A stretch of 64,000 nt of DNA from contig NZ_JAGMUJ010000050.1 in NCBI RefSeq assembly GCF_019049255.1, positions 1-64,000 of the forward strand, written 5' to 3'. This DNA comes from Streptomyces sp. AC558_RSS880 (GTDB taxonomy: Bacteria; Actinomycetota; Actinomycetes; Streptomycetales; Streptomycetaceae). Positions 16,915 to 26,061 of the stretch are shown piece by piece (positions within the stretch are counted from its first letter, which is position 1; each line of letters starts with the position of its first letter). A model generated the notes under the pieces. That model was not told the origin of the DNA and ran no database searches. It was given only the letters and a program-made list of their open reading frames with translations. The position numbers and the translations under genes are program-made.

Positions 16915-17937
16915 TCACCGCCCCACCTCCGTCACCCGTACCGTCCCGCCGGTGCGCGCGACGAGGTACGCCTCGCCCTTCACCGCCTTGCCGTCCAGCG
17001 GGACCCGGTGGCGGCCGGGTTCGAGTACGCCGTCGAAGAGGTCCTGGACGTGGGTGCGGGAGAGGCGGTCGAGCCGGTACGCGGTGAGCCGGACCCGGCA
17101 GGACGAGGTGACCTCCAGCTCCGCCGCGTCGCCGGTGGCGGTGAGTTCCGTCAGGCGGCGCCGGTCCCGCGCGCCTCGTTCCAGGGCCTGTTCGGTCTGG
17201 GCGACGAGGAGCGGGACGACCGGGGCGAAGCCGTCGACGCAGGGCACGTCGACGCCGGCGGTGGCGAAGGCGTGGCGGACGGCCGCGCGTTCGCCGTCGC
17301 TCACCGACCGGCCGAAGACCACGGCGCCGTAGCCGCGCAGTTCGTCGGCGGGGACGCCGTCGGCGTCGTGGGCGATGTCGGCGCCGATGCCGATGGTGCG
17401 CAGGGCCGCGGCGAGCCGGGCGAGCAGGGCGACCCGGGCGCCGATCAGCAGGACGCGGCGGCGGGCGCCGGGGGCGTGGCCGTCGAGGAGGGCGGTGAGG
17501 GCCGTACGGTACTCGGTGCCGCGGAAGCGGAACGGGCCTATGCCATGGTAGCCGTTGAGGTCCAGGTCGGCGTGCTCGTCGGTCTGCCAGGCGAAGTCGC
17601 GCCAGATGACGTCCTCGCCGTCCCGTTCGATGACCGCGGTCACCGCGCCGCAGGCGAGGTCCTCGCACTCGGGGCAGCCGTAGACGATGTACCGGCCGGC
17701 GGGCAGCGGCGCCTCGGTCTCCAGCAGCAGGCTGTGGATCTGGGCGGTGAAGAGGGAGGGCGGGACGTCGGAGGCGAGCGGGGAGACGGCGTCCAGGTCG
17801 GAGAGGCGGAAGAGCAGCGGGCGGCCGTCGACGACGAAGTCGACGAAGTCCCGGTGGACTTGGTAGTCACCGTTGGCGAGGAGTCCACCGGCTCTCGTCG
17901 CCGGTGCCAGGCCGAAGGTCGCGTACTCGGCAGACAT
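16915..17937 (-). CDS. Hypothetical protein with a CPEC motif
   Basis: A 340-aa protein I do not recognise at family level. The first half has a Cys pair in VYGCPECEDLACGAVTAVI followed by IWRDFAWQTDEHAD and a Gly/Phe-rich GIGPFRFRGTEYRTAL. The second half has a Rossmann-like stretch, RRVLLIGARVALLARLAAAL, and a C-terminal beta-rich region. The Cys pair could be a redox or metal site; no complete catalytic motif is visible. It shares direction with the ABC-F gene, 48 bases upstream of it, and is divergent from the amino-acid oxidase. Relatives have been loosely labelled oxidoreductases. Confidence 0.7.
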   Translation of the reverse strand: MSAEYATFGLAPATRAGGLLANGDYQVHRDFVDFVVDGRPLLFRLSDLDAVSPLASDVPPSLFTAQIHSLLLETEAPLPAGRYIVYGCPECEDLACGAVTAVIERDGEDVIWRDFAWQTDEHADLDLNGYHGIGPFRFRGTEYRTALTALLDGHAPGARRRVLLIGARVALLARLAAALRTIGIGADIAHDADGVPADELRGYGAVVFGRSVSDGERAAVRHAFATAGVDVPCVDGFAPVVPLLVAQTEQALERGARDRRRLTELTATGDAAELEVTSSCRVRLTAYRLDRLSRTHVQDLFDGVLEPGRHRVPLDGKAVKGEAYLVARTGGTVRVTEVGR

Positions 17938-18003
17938 GCCGTGAGTATTCCCACCGGGGGACGGACCTGAGCACGGCATGACATATTCCGCTACGGTCCA
18001 CCG

Positions 18004-18960
18004 ATGGGAACCGAACTGGACTGCGATGTCCTGGTGATCGGCGGCGGGGTCGTCGGGCTGACGACGGCCGTGGTGCTCGCCGAGCGCGGCGTACGGGTAC
18101 GGCTGTGGACGCGCGACCCGGTCGAACGGACCACCTCGGCGGTCGCGGGCGCGCTGTGGTGGCCGTACCGGATCGAGCCGGTGGTGCCGGTGCGCGCGTG
18201 GGCGCTGCGCTCGCTGGAGGTGTACGAGGAGCTGGCGGCGCGGCCGGAGGCCACGGGCGTACGGATGGTCGAAGGGGTGCTGGGCGAGACGGGGCTCGAC
18301 GAGGTCGGCGCGTGGGCCGCCGCGCGTCTGCCGGGGCTGCGCGTGGCGACGGTCGAGGAGTATCCCCTCGGGTCGGGGGTGCGGGCGCGGCTGCCGCTCA
18401 TCGACATGCCGGTTCACCTGCCGTGGCTGCGGGAGCGGTTCCTGGCGGCGGGAGGTGTCGTCGAGGCCCGTACGGTGGCGGACCTGTCGGAGACCGGTGT
18501 GCCGGTCGTGGTCAACTGCTCCGGGCTGGGGGCGCGGGAGCTGGTGCCGGATCCCTCGGTGCGGCCGGTGCGGGGGCAGCTGGTGGTCGTGGAGAACCCG
18601 GGGGTCCGTACGTGGACGGTGTCCACGGGGGCGGACGGTTCGATGGCGTACCTCTTCCCGCAGCCGGGGCGGCGGCTGGTGCTGGGGGGTACGGCGGAGG
18701 AGGACGTGTGGTCCCCGGAGCCGGATCCGGGGGTGGCCGAGGCGATCGTGCGGCGGTGTGCGGTGCTGTGCCCGGCCGTCGCGGGGGCGCGTGTTCTGGA
18801 GCACCGGGTGGGGTTGCGGCCGGCTCGGGACGCGGTGCGTCTGGAGCGTGTGCCGCTGCCGGGCGGGCGGGTGCTGGTGCACAACTACGGTCACGGGGGT
18901 GCGGGGGTCACGGTGGCGTGGGGTTGTGCGGAGGAGGCGGCAGTGCTTGCCGCCCGCTGA
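18004..18960 (+). CDS. D-amino-acid oxidase-like FAD oxidoreductase
   Basis: A 318-aa flavoenzyme. VLVIGGGVVGLTTAVVLAER is the FAD-binding GxGxxG, VRPVRGQLVVVENPG is a conserved mid-section, and NYGHGGAGVTVAWGCAEE near the C-terminus is the D-amino-acid oxidase signature. It should oxidise D-amino acids to imino acids, releasing hydrogen peroxide and, after hydrolysis, ammonia. The length is slightly below the roughly 345 residues of eukaryotic enzymes, and no peroxisomal-type tail is present. ATG at 18004 gives the fold at residue 10. It is followed by the second copy of the 66-bp repeat. Confidence 0.9.
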   Translation: MGTELDCDVLVIGGGVVGLTTAVVLAERGVRVRLWTRDPVERTTSAVAGALWWPYRIEPVVPVRAWALRSLEVYEELAARPEATGVRMVEGVLGETGLDEVGAWAAARLPGLRVATVEEYPLGSGVRARLPLIDMPVHLPWLRERFLAAGGVVEARTVADLSETGVPVVVNCSGLGARELVPDPSVRPVRGQLVVVENPGVRTWTVSTGADGSMAYLFPQPGRRLVLGGTAEEDVWSPEPDPGVAEAIVRRCAVLCPAVAGARVLEHRVGLRPARDAVRLERVPLPGGRVLVHNYGHGGAGVTVAWGCAEEAAVLAAR

Positions 18961-19000
18961 ACCGGGCCGGGGCCGTGCCTGGCCGACTGGCGTTCGCAAG

Positions 19001-19066
19001 GTGCCTCCCCCAGAGGGGGTACCCCCAGCGCCCACCCGTGCCGCCCTGCGGCACGACTGCCCGCGG
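19001..19066. repeat. 66-bp dispersed repeat, copy 2, between convergent oxidase and BCCT genes
   Basis: This block matches 15130-15195 except for C/T changes near its positions 22 and 58, in the same orientation. It again lies between a plus-strand gene end (18960) and a minus-strand gene end (19177). The hairpin GTGCCGCCCTGCGGCAC is intact. The position in two independent convergent gaps argues for a 3'-end role or a preferred insertion site. Confidence 0.85.
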
Positions 19067-19176
19067 TTGGCACGGCGTGGGGAGGCGCGACTGACCGTGG
19101 TGGGGATGGCCCATGGTGTCGCGCGGGGCCCGTGCTGCGCTGAGGGCACGGGCGTCGCGCGGCTCGCCAGGGGGTG

Positions 19177-20907
19177 TCAGTGTTTGCCGATGGGGTCGCC
19201 CTCCACGTCCGGGCCTCGGCCCGGGCCCACTCGGATCTCGAATTCGCCGTCGTATTTCTTGTGGCCCTCGATGACCGCGAGTTCCACCGCTTCCGAGCCC
19301 ATCTCGCCCCGCACGATGAGCGGATCGCGGCGCAGGTCGCGCATGAGTGCCACGCACATGAAGACCATCACGACGACGAACGGGGCCGCCGCGAGGATCG
19401 TGAGGTTCTGCAGGCCGGTCAGCGCGTCACCCTGCCCGCTGCCGACCAGCAGCATGATCGCCGCCACCGCGCCGGTGACCACGCCCCAGAACACCACCAC
19501 CCAGCGGCTGGGCTCGAGCGCGCCCTTCTGCGAGAGGGTGCCCATCACGATGGAGGCCGCGTCGGCGCCCGAGACGAAGAAGATGCCGACGAGGACCATC
19601 ACCAGCAGGCTGGTGGCGGTGGCGACGGGGTACTCCTGCAGCACGGCGAAGAGCCGGCCCTCGGGGGTCGTCTCGTCGCCGAGCCGGTTCTGCTCCTGGA
19701 GCCTCATCGCCGAGCCGCCGAAGACCGCGAACCAGACCAGGCTGACCGTGCTGGGCACGAGGATGACTCCGCCGATGAACTGGCGGATGGTCCGGCCCCG
19801 GCTGATCCGGGCGATGAACATGCCGACGAAGGGCGTCCAGGAGATCCACCAGGCCCAGTAGAAGACGGTCCAGCTGCCCAGCCAGTCGGCGACGCCCTCG
19901 CCGCCGCTGATCTCGGTGCGGCCGGCCAGGTCGGGCAGATCGCCGAGGTAGGCGAAGACCGAGGTCGGCAGCAGGTCCAGGATGAGGATGGTCGGGCCCG
20001 CGGCGAACACGAACACGGCGAGGATCAGGGCCAGCACCATGTTGGTGTTGGACAGCCACTGGATGCCCTTCTCCACACCGGAGACCGCGGAGGCCACGAA
20101 CGCCAGGGTCAGCACCGCGATGATGCCGACCAGCAGCCCGGTGCTGACCTTGTCCATCCAGTCGAGCTTCTCCACACCGGAGCCGATCTGCAGCGCGCCG
20201 AGGCCGAGCGAGGCCGCGGAGCCGAAGACCGTCGCGATGATGGCGAGCACGTCGATGACCCGGCCGCCGACGCCGCCCGCGTTCTTCTCCCCGATGAGCG
20301 GGGTGAACACGGCGCTGATGGTCTGCCGGCGGCGCCTGCGGAAGGTGCTGTAGGCGATGGCGAGGCCGACCACCGCGTAGATCGCCCACGGGTGGAGCGT
20401 CCAGTGGAAGAGGGTGGTCGCCATGGCCGTCTCCATGCGATCGCCCGAGTCGGCCGGGCTGGTGCCCGGCGGGGGTGTCGTGTAGTGCGCGAGCGGTTCG
20501 CTCACGCCCCAGAACATCAGGCCGATGCCCATGCCGGCGCTGAACATCATGGCGATCCACGACACCGTGCGGAACTCCGGCTTCTCGCCCTCGGTGCCGA
20601 GGTGGATCCGGCCGTAGCGGCTGGCCGCCAGCCAGAGGGCGAAGACGACGAAGCCGGAGGCTGCCAGCATGAACGCCCAGCCGCCGTTGTGCATCAGCCC
20701 GCCGAGCAGGGTGCCGGACGCGTCTTCGAGCGAGTCCGTCCCGACGGCGCCCCACAGCACGAACGCGAGGGTGAGTACGGCCGTGACGCCGAACACCACC
20801 CGGTCGGTCCGTGGGTGCCCCCGGCCCGGCAGGCCCGCTTCGGAGCCCGGCAGCGGGCCCGCCGTGTCGTCCTTGTCGCTGTGCTGGTCGTGCGTCACAG
20901 GCGGCAC
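19177..20907 (-). CDS. BCCT family transporter (betaine/choline/carnitine type)
   Basis: A 576-aa secondary transporter with about twelve membrane helices for trimethylammonium compounds such as glycine betaine, used in osmoprotection or catabolism. MFSAGMGIGLMFWGVSEP is the glycine-rich substrate/sodium helix. WTVFYWAWWISWTPFVG followed by RISRGRTIR is the Trp-rich BCCT signature. The charged C-terminal tail (EGHKKYDGEFEIRVG) could act in osmosensing as in BetP. GTG at 20907 follows GAGGGAAG closely. It converges with the oxidase gene, and no biosynthetic or catabolic betaine gene is beside it. Confidence 0.92.
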   Translation of the reverse strand: MPPVTHDQHSDKDDTAGPLPGSEAGLPGRGHPRTDRVVFGVTAVLTLAFVLWGAVGTDSLEDASGTLLGGLMHNGGWAFMLAASGFVVFALWLAASRYGRIHLGTEGEKPEFRTVSWIAMMFSAGMGIGLMFWGVSEPLAHYTTPPPGTSPADSGDRMETAMATTLFHWTLHPWAIYAVVGLAIAYSTFRRRRRQTISAVFTPLIGEKNAGGVGGRVIDVLAIIATVFGSAASLGLGALQIGSGVEKLDWMDKVSTGLLVGIIAVLTLAFVASAVSGVEKGIQWLSNTNMVLALILAVFVFAAGPTILILDLLPTSVFAYLGDLPDLAGRTEISGGEGVADWLGSWTVFYWAWWISWTPFVGMFIARISRGRTIRQFIGGVILVPSTVSLVWFAVFGGSAMRLQEQNRLGDETTPEGRLFAVLQEYPVATATSLLVMVLVGIFFVSGADAASIVMGTLSQKGALEPSRWVVVFWGVVTGAVAAIMLLVGSGQGDALTGLQNLTILAAAPFVVVMVFMCVALMRDLRRDPLIVRGEMGSEAVELAVIEGHKKYDGEFEIRVGPGRGPDVEGDPIGKH

Positions 20908-21038
20908 CTTCCCTCAGAGCCGTTGGGCGGAGAGCACTCCTCCCGTTACGCCCCTACCACCTTTGGCGCAAAACTCACCTCAGCGACGGAAAGTGTCAAC
21001 CTCCCCTTCCACCGGGTGACGCGCCGCGCGGGCTCGTT

Positions 21039-22997
21039 TCACCGGGTCTCCCCGGGGACGCGGTGGGTGGTGACGTCCGGTCGGCCCACGCCGTCCAGGA
21101 CGGTGTCCGGGGCCGTGGTGTGCGACCCCGCCGTGGCGCGGGCGAAAGCGGCCGTTCCGCCGACGAACGGCACCCGCGCGGAGGTGCGGGCCAGGTCGAG
21201 GGTGAGCGTCGGGGTGTCGGCCGGGGGATCGATCAGGCCCCGGTCGGTACCGGCGACGATCAGTGCCAGGCGGTGGCCCCGGGGGACGACGTGGTCGGTG
21301 GCCGCCAGGTCGAGGGTGAGGGTGTACCGCTTGCCGGGGGTGAGCGGCTCGCCCTTCCCGTCGTCGGCGTGGTTGCCGAGGTCGGCCCAGCCACGGCTGA
21401 CGATCGTGTGCTCGACGTCGGTGGTCGTGGCGCGGGTCTCCTGGAAGCAGGAGCTGTCGCCCGCGGTGCTCGCGCCCCAGCAGGTGCGCTCGGGAAGGGT
21501 GGTGATGCCTTCTCCGTCGGCGGTGTAGTCGCGGACGGTGTCGGGGCCGAGGTCCACGAGTACGGCGGAGAGGTGGGCCGTGGGCGTGCTGGGGGTGGCG
21601 GTGACGGTGACCCGGGAGGCGCCGGACAGACGCAGGTCGCGGGTGAGCGGGCCGGTGACGAAGCCGGCCTTGTCCGGGGTCGGGGTGTCGACGCGGGCGG
21701 CCCAGTCGGTCTCGCTCAGCCGCGGGTCGTCGGTGAAGGCCTCGGTCCCCTTGCCCTTGCTCAGGCCGAGGGTGCCGACGCCGGCCTCGGTGCCCTGCGC
21801 GGGGCGCAGGGTCGTGGTGTGCGTGCCGCGCGGCGGCCAGCTCTTCGAGGTCACCCACTGGTCGGGCCGGCGTTCGATGTCGGCCACGGGCTCGCGGTCG
21901 ATGCCGTTGTCGTAGCCGAGGAGTTCGTGGTCGAACCAGCGGTGCAGGGTGTCGACCCACTCGGCGCGGCGGAAGTCGAAGGGGTCGACGTGGCCGGTCT
22001 GGGAGAGCCAGATCTTGCGCTCGACGCCGTTCTTCGCGAGGGCGTCCCACCAGGGGCCGACGTGCTGCATCCGTACGTTGAGGTCCTGCATTCCGTGCAC
22101 CAGGAAGACGCTGGCCTTCACCTTCTTCGCGGCGCGCACGTAGTCGCGTTCGGTCCACAGGGGTGTCCGGTCGCCGGTGCGCGGGGCGCCCTCGACGAGT
22201 TCGCGCTGGACCTCGTCGCACCGGTCGCGGGCCTCGGGCGTCTCGACGTACTGGGACAGCCAGTCGGGGCCCGAGTCGTAGAGCGGGGCGCCCTGGGTGA
22301 AGTAGTAGTCGTACCAGGAGGAGATGGCGGCGATCGGGACGATGGTCTCCAGACCCTCGACGCCGGTGGCGGCGACGCCGTTGGCGATGGTGCCGTCCCA
22401 GCTCTTGCCGATCATGCCGGTGCGGCCGTTGGTCCAGTCGGCCCGGGCCCGTTCGGTGCCGGTGCGGGTGGTGTACGCCGTGCCGCGGCCGTTCAGCCAG
22501 TCGACGACGGCCTTCGCGGACTGGATGTCGGAGCGGCCCCCGACGTCCACACAGCCGTCGGACCGGTTGGTTCCGGCCAGGTCGACGCCGACGACGGCGT
22601 AGCCGCGCGGCACGAAGTAGTTGTCGTAGAACAGCGGCATCTGGACGACGTCGCCGTTCGCGTCGTAGGTCTTCTTCTGGCTCTCGTTGCCGCGCCCGCA
22701 GCAGGAGTAGTACGGGCTGGCGTCCATGATGACGGGAACCTTCCGGCCCCGCTGTGCGGGTTCGCGGGGCCGGACGATGTCGACGGCGACCCGGTCGGTG
22801 CGTCCGTCCCGGTCCTCGTCGAGTCCGGTGTCCACCCAGACGGCCTCGCGGACGGCGTCGGCGTAGGAGTGGACGGGCAGGCTCTCGCGCGGCGGCGCGG
22901 CGTGTGCCGCCACGGGGGTGAGGAGCGTGGCCGTCAGGGCGGCGGTGGCCACCGTCGCGAGCGGTCTCCAGGTCGTGAAGCGCGTGCGTTTTGGCAT
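21039..22997 (-). CDS. Secreted Xaa-Pro dipeptidyl-peptidase (S15/CocE) family hydrolase
   Basis: A 652-aa exported serine hydrolase. The N-terminus has a basic region, a hydrophobic core (LATVATAALTATLLTP) and an AHA-type cleavage site, a standard Sec signal. GKSWDGTIANG near residue 200 is the nucleophile elbow; HGMQDLNVR and QTGHVDPFDFRR supply the likely Asp and His. The last ~230 residues form the jelly-roll domain typical of S15 and CocE enzymes. Family members cut Xaa-Pro dipeptides or hydrolyse esters; a peptidase role in mycelial protein use is likely but not proven. Two adjacent Cys at SPYYSCCGRG are unusual for a secreted enzyme and may pair. Confidence 0.88.
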   Translation of the reverse strand: MPKRTRFTTWRPLATVATAALTATLLTPVAAHAAPPRESLPVHSYADAVREAVWVDTGLDEDRDGRTDRVAVDIVRPREPAQRGRKVPVIMDASPYYSCCGRGNESQKKTYDANGDVVQMPLFYDNYFVPRGYAVVGVDLAGTNRSDGCVDVGGRSDIQSAKAVVDWLNGRGTAYTTRTGTERARADWTNGRTGMIGKSWDGTIANGVAATGVEGLETIVPIAAISSWYDYYFTQGAPLYDSGPDWLSQYVETPEARDRCDEVQRELVEGAPRTGDRTPLWTERDYVRAAKKVKASVFLVHGMQDLNVRMQHVGPWWDALAKNGVERKIWLSQTGHVDPFDFRRAEWVDTLHRWFDHELLGYDNGIDREPVADIERRPDQWVTSKSWPPRGTHTTTLRPAQGTEAGVGTLGLSKGKGTEAFTDDPRLSETDWAARVDTPTPDKAGFVTGPLTRDLRLSGASRVTVTATPSTPTAHLSAVLVDLGPDTVRDYTADGEGITTLPERTCWGASTAGDSSCFQETRATTTDVEHTIVSRGWADLGNHADDGKGEPLTPGKRYTLTLDLAATDHVVPRGHRLALIVAGTDRGLIDPPADTPTLTLDLARTSARVPFVGGTAAFARATAGSHTTAPDTVLDGVGRPDVTTHRVPGETR

Positions 22998-23125
22998 GCG
23001 CGGGACGGTACAGGGGCGAACTCGGGTGCAGAAGAGGGCGGTTGGCGCCCCATGAAGTCACCGGTGGCTGAAACCACGCCTGGTGGGACGCGCCGGTTCA
23101 CACGCGGGAGCGGTGACGGGTCCGC

Positions 23126-23605
23126 TCAGTCACCGTGGTCGTACACCGTCACCGGTATCCCGCGCCGTACCAGCCGCTCGGTGATCAGGGGTTCGACGCG
23201 GGACCACTTGCCGCCGGCCAGGCCGCAGCCGATGCGGGGCATGTGCACGGAGGCGTTCAGCTCCGTCGCCCTGTCGGCGAGGCGGCCGAGCGCCGTGTCG
23301 ATCGCCTCGTAGCGGACGGGCACGCCCTTGCTGCCCGTCCGTGTGCCGCGCTGGCCGATCATGTTGGCCACCCAGACGTACCGCTCGACCTGGACCAGCT
23401 GGACCGCGCCCAGACCGAAGTCGTTCGCGGCGCGGTCCCGGTGCCAGGCGCGGTAGGCGGCCTCCGGTTCGGGCCAGCGGCGCGACACGGCCAGGACGAA
23501 GCCCTTCCCCCACCCGCCGATGTCGTTGCAGACATGGGCGATGACCTTGACGCCCTTCGCCGACGGAACGGTGGCGTCACCCCGGACGTAAGTGATCTCC
23601 GACAT
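23126..23605 (-). CDS. Macro-domain protein, Poa1/ADP-ribose phosphatase-like
   Basis: A 159-aa single-domain protein. The start, ITYVRGDATVP, is the macro-domain entry. AHVCNDIGGWGKGFVLAVSRR is the ADP-ribose-binding loop in the form seen in Poa1p-like and DarG-like macro domains, and MPRIGCGLAGGKWSRVEPLI is the C-terminal phosphate loop. Such proteins remove ADP-ribose or its phosphate from small molecules, protein or DNA. No DarT-like ADP-ribosyltransferase gene is nearby, so a toxin-antitoxin role is not supported by context. It lies 42 bases upstream-side of the permease gene end, same strand, perhaps cotranscribed. Confidence 0.88.
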   Translation of the reverse strand: MSEITYVRGDATVPSAKGVKVIAHVCNDIGGWGKGFVLAVSRRWPEPEAAYRAWHRDRAANDFGLGAVQLVQVERYVWVANMIGQRGTRTGSKGVPVRYEAIDTALGRLADRATELNASVHMPRIGCGLAGGKWSRVEPLITERLVRRGIPVTVYDHGD

Positions 23606-23647
23606 GACGCCACCGTAGACCTCGCCACTGACAGTGGCTCCGGCCCG

Positions 23648-25114
23648 CTACTTCGTCAGCCGCGAGAGTTCCCGGTCCGCGTTCCGCGCCACCCGGCGGC
23701 GGACGCCGTACCAGCCGCCGACCAGCATCGCGGCGATCACGGGGACGAGCAGCAGCGTCTTGCGGCCGACCTCCGGGTCGTTCCACATCAGGCCGAGGAC
23801 GGAGAGCAGGAAGGCGATGGTGGCGATCTCGGTCACCGGGCTGCCGGGGAGCCGGAAGGACGGGCGGGCGACGAGTCCGGCGCGGGCGCGGCGGACGAAG
23901 ACCAGGTGGCAGATCATGATGATCACCCAGGTGCTGATGATGCCGAGGGAGGCGACGTTCAGCACGATCTCGAAGGCCTGGGCCGGCATGAGGAAGTTCA
24001 GGCCGACACCGAGGACGCACACGCCGCAGGTCAGCAGGATGCCGCCGTAGGGCACCTGGCTGCGGTTCATGCGGGCGGTGAACTTCGGGGCGGAGCCCGC
24101 CATGGCCATGGAGCGCAGGATGCGGCCGGTGGAGTACAGGCCGGAGTTCAGGGACGACATCGCGGCCGTGAGGACGACGAGGTTCATCACGTCGCCGGCG
24201 GCCGGGACGCCGATCTTCGACAGGACCGTGACGAAGGGGCTCTCGCCGGCCGAGTACATCGAGCCGGGGAGCAGGAGGGCGAGCAGGACGACGGAGCCGA
24301 CGTAGAAGAGGCCGACGCGCCACATGATGGAGTTCACCGCGCGGGGGACGACCTTCTCCGGTTCGGCGGTCTCGCCCGCGGCGACGCCGACCAGTTCCAG
24401 CGCCGCGTACGCGAAGATCACGCCCTGCATGACGAGGACGACGGGCAGCACGCCGTGCGGGAGGATTCCGCCGTTGTCGGTGATCATGTTCAGGCCGGGG
24501 GTGCCGCCGCCCACCTCGTGCCGGGTGGCGAGCAGGAAGACGCCGACGAACATGAAGGCGACGAGGGTGGCGACCTTGACGATCGCGAACCAGAACTCCA
24601 TCTCGCCGAAGATCTTCACCGAGATCAGGTTCACCGCCAGGACCACGGCGAGGGCGATCAGCGCGAGCACCCACTGCGGGATGTCGGTAAACGCGCTCCA
24701 GTAGTGCGTGTAGAGGGCGATCGCGGTGATGTCGGCGATGCCGGTGGTCGACCAGTTCAGGAAGTACATCCAGCCGGCGACGTACGCGCCCTTCTCGCCG
24801 AGGAACTCGCGCGCGTACGACACGAAGGATCCGGACGACGGCCGGTACAGGACCAGCTCGCCCAGGGCGCGCACGACGAAGAAGGCGAAGACGCCGCAGA
24901 CCAGGTAGGCGATCGCGAGCGCCGGGCCCGCGTCGTGCAGGCGTCCTCCGGCGCCCAGGAAGAGTCCGGTGCCGATCGCGCCTCCGATGGCGATCATGTT
25001 GACGTGGCGGGCCTTGAGGTCCTTGCTGTAGCCGGCGTCGCCCGCGTCCGCGGGCGTCGGGGCCGCGGCGGTGCGCTCTGCGGCCGTTGCCGTGGTGACG
25101 GCGTCCTTGCTCAC
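23648..25114 (-). CDS. Amino acid permease (AnsP/GabP-type APC transporter)
   Basis: A 488-aa transporter with twelve predicted helices. KARHVNMIAIGGAIGTGLFLG is the APC-family entry motif in helix 1, and GELVLYRPSSGSFVSYAREFLGE and EKVVPRAVNSIMWR are further conserved motifs of the amino-acid transporter group. The closest type is AnsP (asparagine) or proline/GABA permeases; specificity cannot be assigned. GTG at 25114 is the start. It is divergent from the MerR-type regulator at 25335, which may or may not control it. Confidence 0.9.
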   Translation of the reverse strand: MSKDAVTTATAAERTAAAPTPADAGDAGYSKDLKARHVNMIAIGGAIGTGLFLGAGGRLHDAGPALAIAYLVCGVFAFFVVRALGELVLYRPSSGSFVSYAREFLGEKGAYVAGWMYFLNWSTTGIADITAIALYTHYWSAFTDIPQWVLALIALAVVLAVNLISVKIFGEMEFWFAIVKVATLVAFMFVGVFLLATRHEVGGGTPGLNMITDNGGILPHGVLPVVLVMQGVIFAYAALELVGVAAGETAEPEKVVPRAVNSIMWRVGLFYVGSVVLLALLLPGSMYSAGESPFVTVLSKIGVPAAGDVMNLVVLTAAMSSLNSGLYSTGRILRSMAMAGSAPKFTARMNRSQVPYGGILLTCGVCVLGVGLNFLMPAQAFEIVLNVASLGIISTWVIIMICHLVFVRRARAGLVARPSFRLPGSPVTEIATIAFLLSVLGLMWNDPEVGRKTLLLVPVIAAMLVGGWYGVRRRVARNADRELSRLTK

Positions 25115-25334
25115 GAAGTGGTTCCACTCTCTGGTGCGCTCGGGCGGATCGCGCCCGGGTGTCCGGATTGCCTCGGCCGGCGCGCTCGGATCACGGCACA
25201 GACCGAGGGGGCACCTTTCCCGAAGTGCGGTGCCTCACGCGATGGCGCACGTCACACCGCGGAACATCTCACACGCCCGCGCGGGGTGACAGCCGAGGTG
25301 TCACAGCGGTGGTGGGACAGCGATACTGCTGCGC

Positions 25335-26030
25335 ATGACGACCGAGACCGAGCAGCCGCTCACGATCGACGAACTGGCGGCCCGGGCCGGTGTCACCGTG
25401 CGCACGGTCCGCTTCTACGGCACCAAGGGGCTGCTGCCGCCGCCGGTGATCGGTCCCCGGCGGGTCGGTCACTACGGGCGGGAGCACCTGGCCCGGCTGG
25501 AGCTCATCGAGGAGTTGCAGCACCGGGGCATGACGCTGGCGGCGATCGAACGGTACCTGGGGCAGCTGCCGCCGGATCTGAGCGTCCGGGACCTGGCGAT
25601 CCAGCGGGCGGTGGTGGCCTCCTGGGCGCCCGAGGCGGTGGAGACGGTGTCGCGCGGGGAGCTGGAGCGCCGGGCGGGGCGGGCGCTGGGCGAGGAGGAT
25701 CTCCAGCGGCTGGCGGCGATGGGAGTCGTCGAGCGGGACGGCGAGGTGTTCCGGGTCGACCCCGGGCTGCTGCGGCTCGGGGCGGAGCTGCTGGACGTAC
25801 CGCTGTCCCACGAGACGGTCCTCGCCGCGCGCACCGCGCTCATCGAGCACTCCCGCGCGGCCGCCCGCGAGCTGTCGCGGCTGCTGCGCGACGCGGTCGC
25901 GGAGCGGGACGCGCGGGACGTGCGGTCCCTGTCCGCCCGGATGCATCCGCTGGTGGTGCAGGCGCTGCTGACCACGTTCCAGCGGTCGCTGCGAGAGGAA
26001 CTGGCCCAGTGGCTCGACGAGGAGGGGTGA
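25335..26030 (+). CDS. MerR family transcriptional regulator
   Basis: A 231-aa regulator. Residues 8-75 are the MerR winged HTH (LTIDELAARAGVTVRTVRFYGTKG, GHYGREHLARLELIEELQHRG). The effector part of about 150 residues has no Cys pairs, so it is not a metal sensor of the classical kind; it resembles the larger helical effector domains common in actinobacteria. The stop codon lies inside a perfect 32-bp palindrome that is probably the shared terminator with the convergent fadB gene. Targets could be itself and the divergent permease. Confidence 0.9.
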   Translation: MTTETEQPLTIDELAARAGVTVRTVRFYGTKGLLPPPVIGPRRVGHYGREHLARLELIEELQHRGMTLAAIERYLGQLPPDLSVRDLAIQRAVVASWAPEAVETVSRGELERRAGRALGEEDLQRLAAMGVVERDGEVFRVDPGLLRLGAELLDVPLSHETVLAARTALIEHSRAAARELSRLLRDAVAERDARDVRSLSARMHPLVVQALLTTFQRSLREELAQWLDEEG

Positions 26031-26053
26031 CGGGGCGCGCCCCGTCACCCCTC
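26022..26053. terminator. 32-bp perfect palindrome, bidirectional terminator
   Basis: A perfect inverted repeat with two 16-base arms beginning GAGGGGTGAC and ending GTCACCCCTC, with no loop spacer beyond the turn. It covers the MerR stop codon (26028-26030) and ends 8 bases before the stop of the convergent fadB-type gene. The extremely stable GC stem without a U-run is the usual actinobacterial terminator form. Two-way action is inferred from its position. Confidence 0.8.
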
Positions 26054-26061
26054 GCTGCGGA

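Noticed and set aside
23126..23605. A DarTG toxin-antitoxin system
   Set aside because: Only the macro-domain partner type is present; flanking genes are a peptidase and an amino acid permease.
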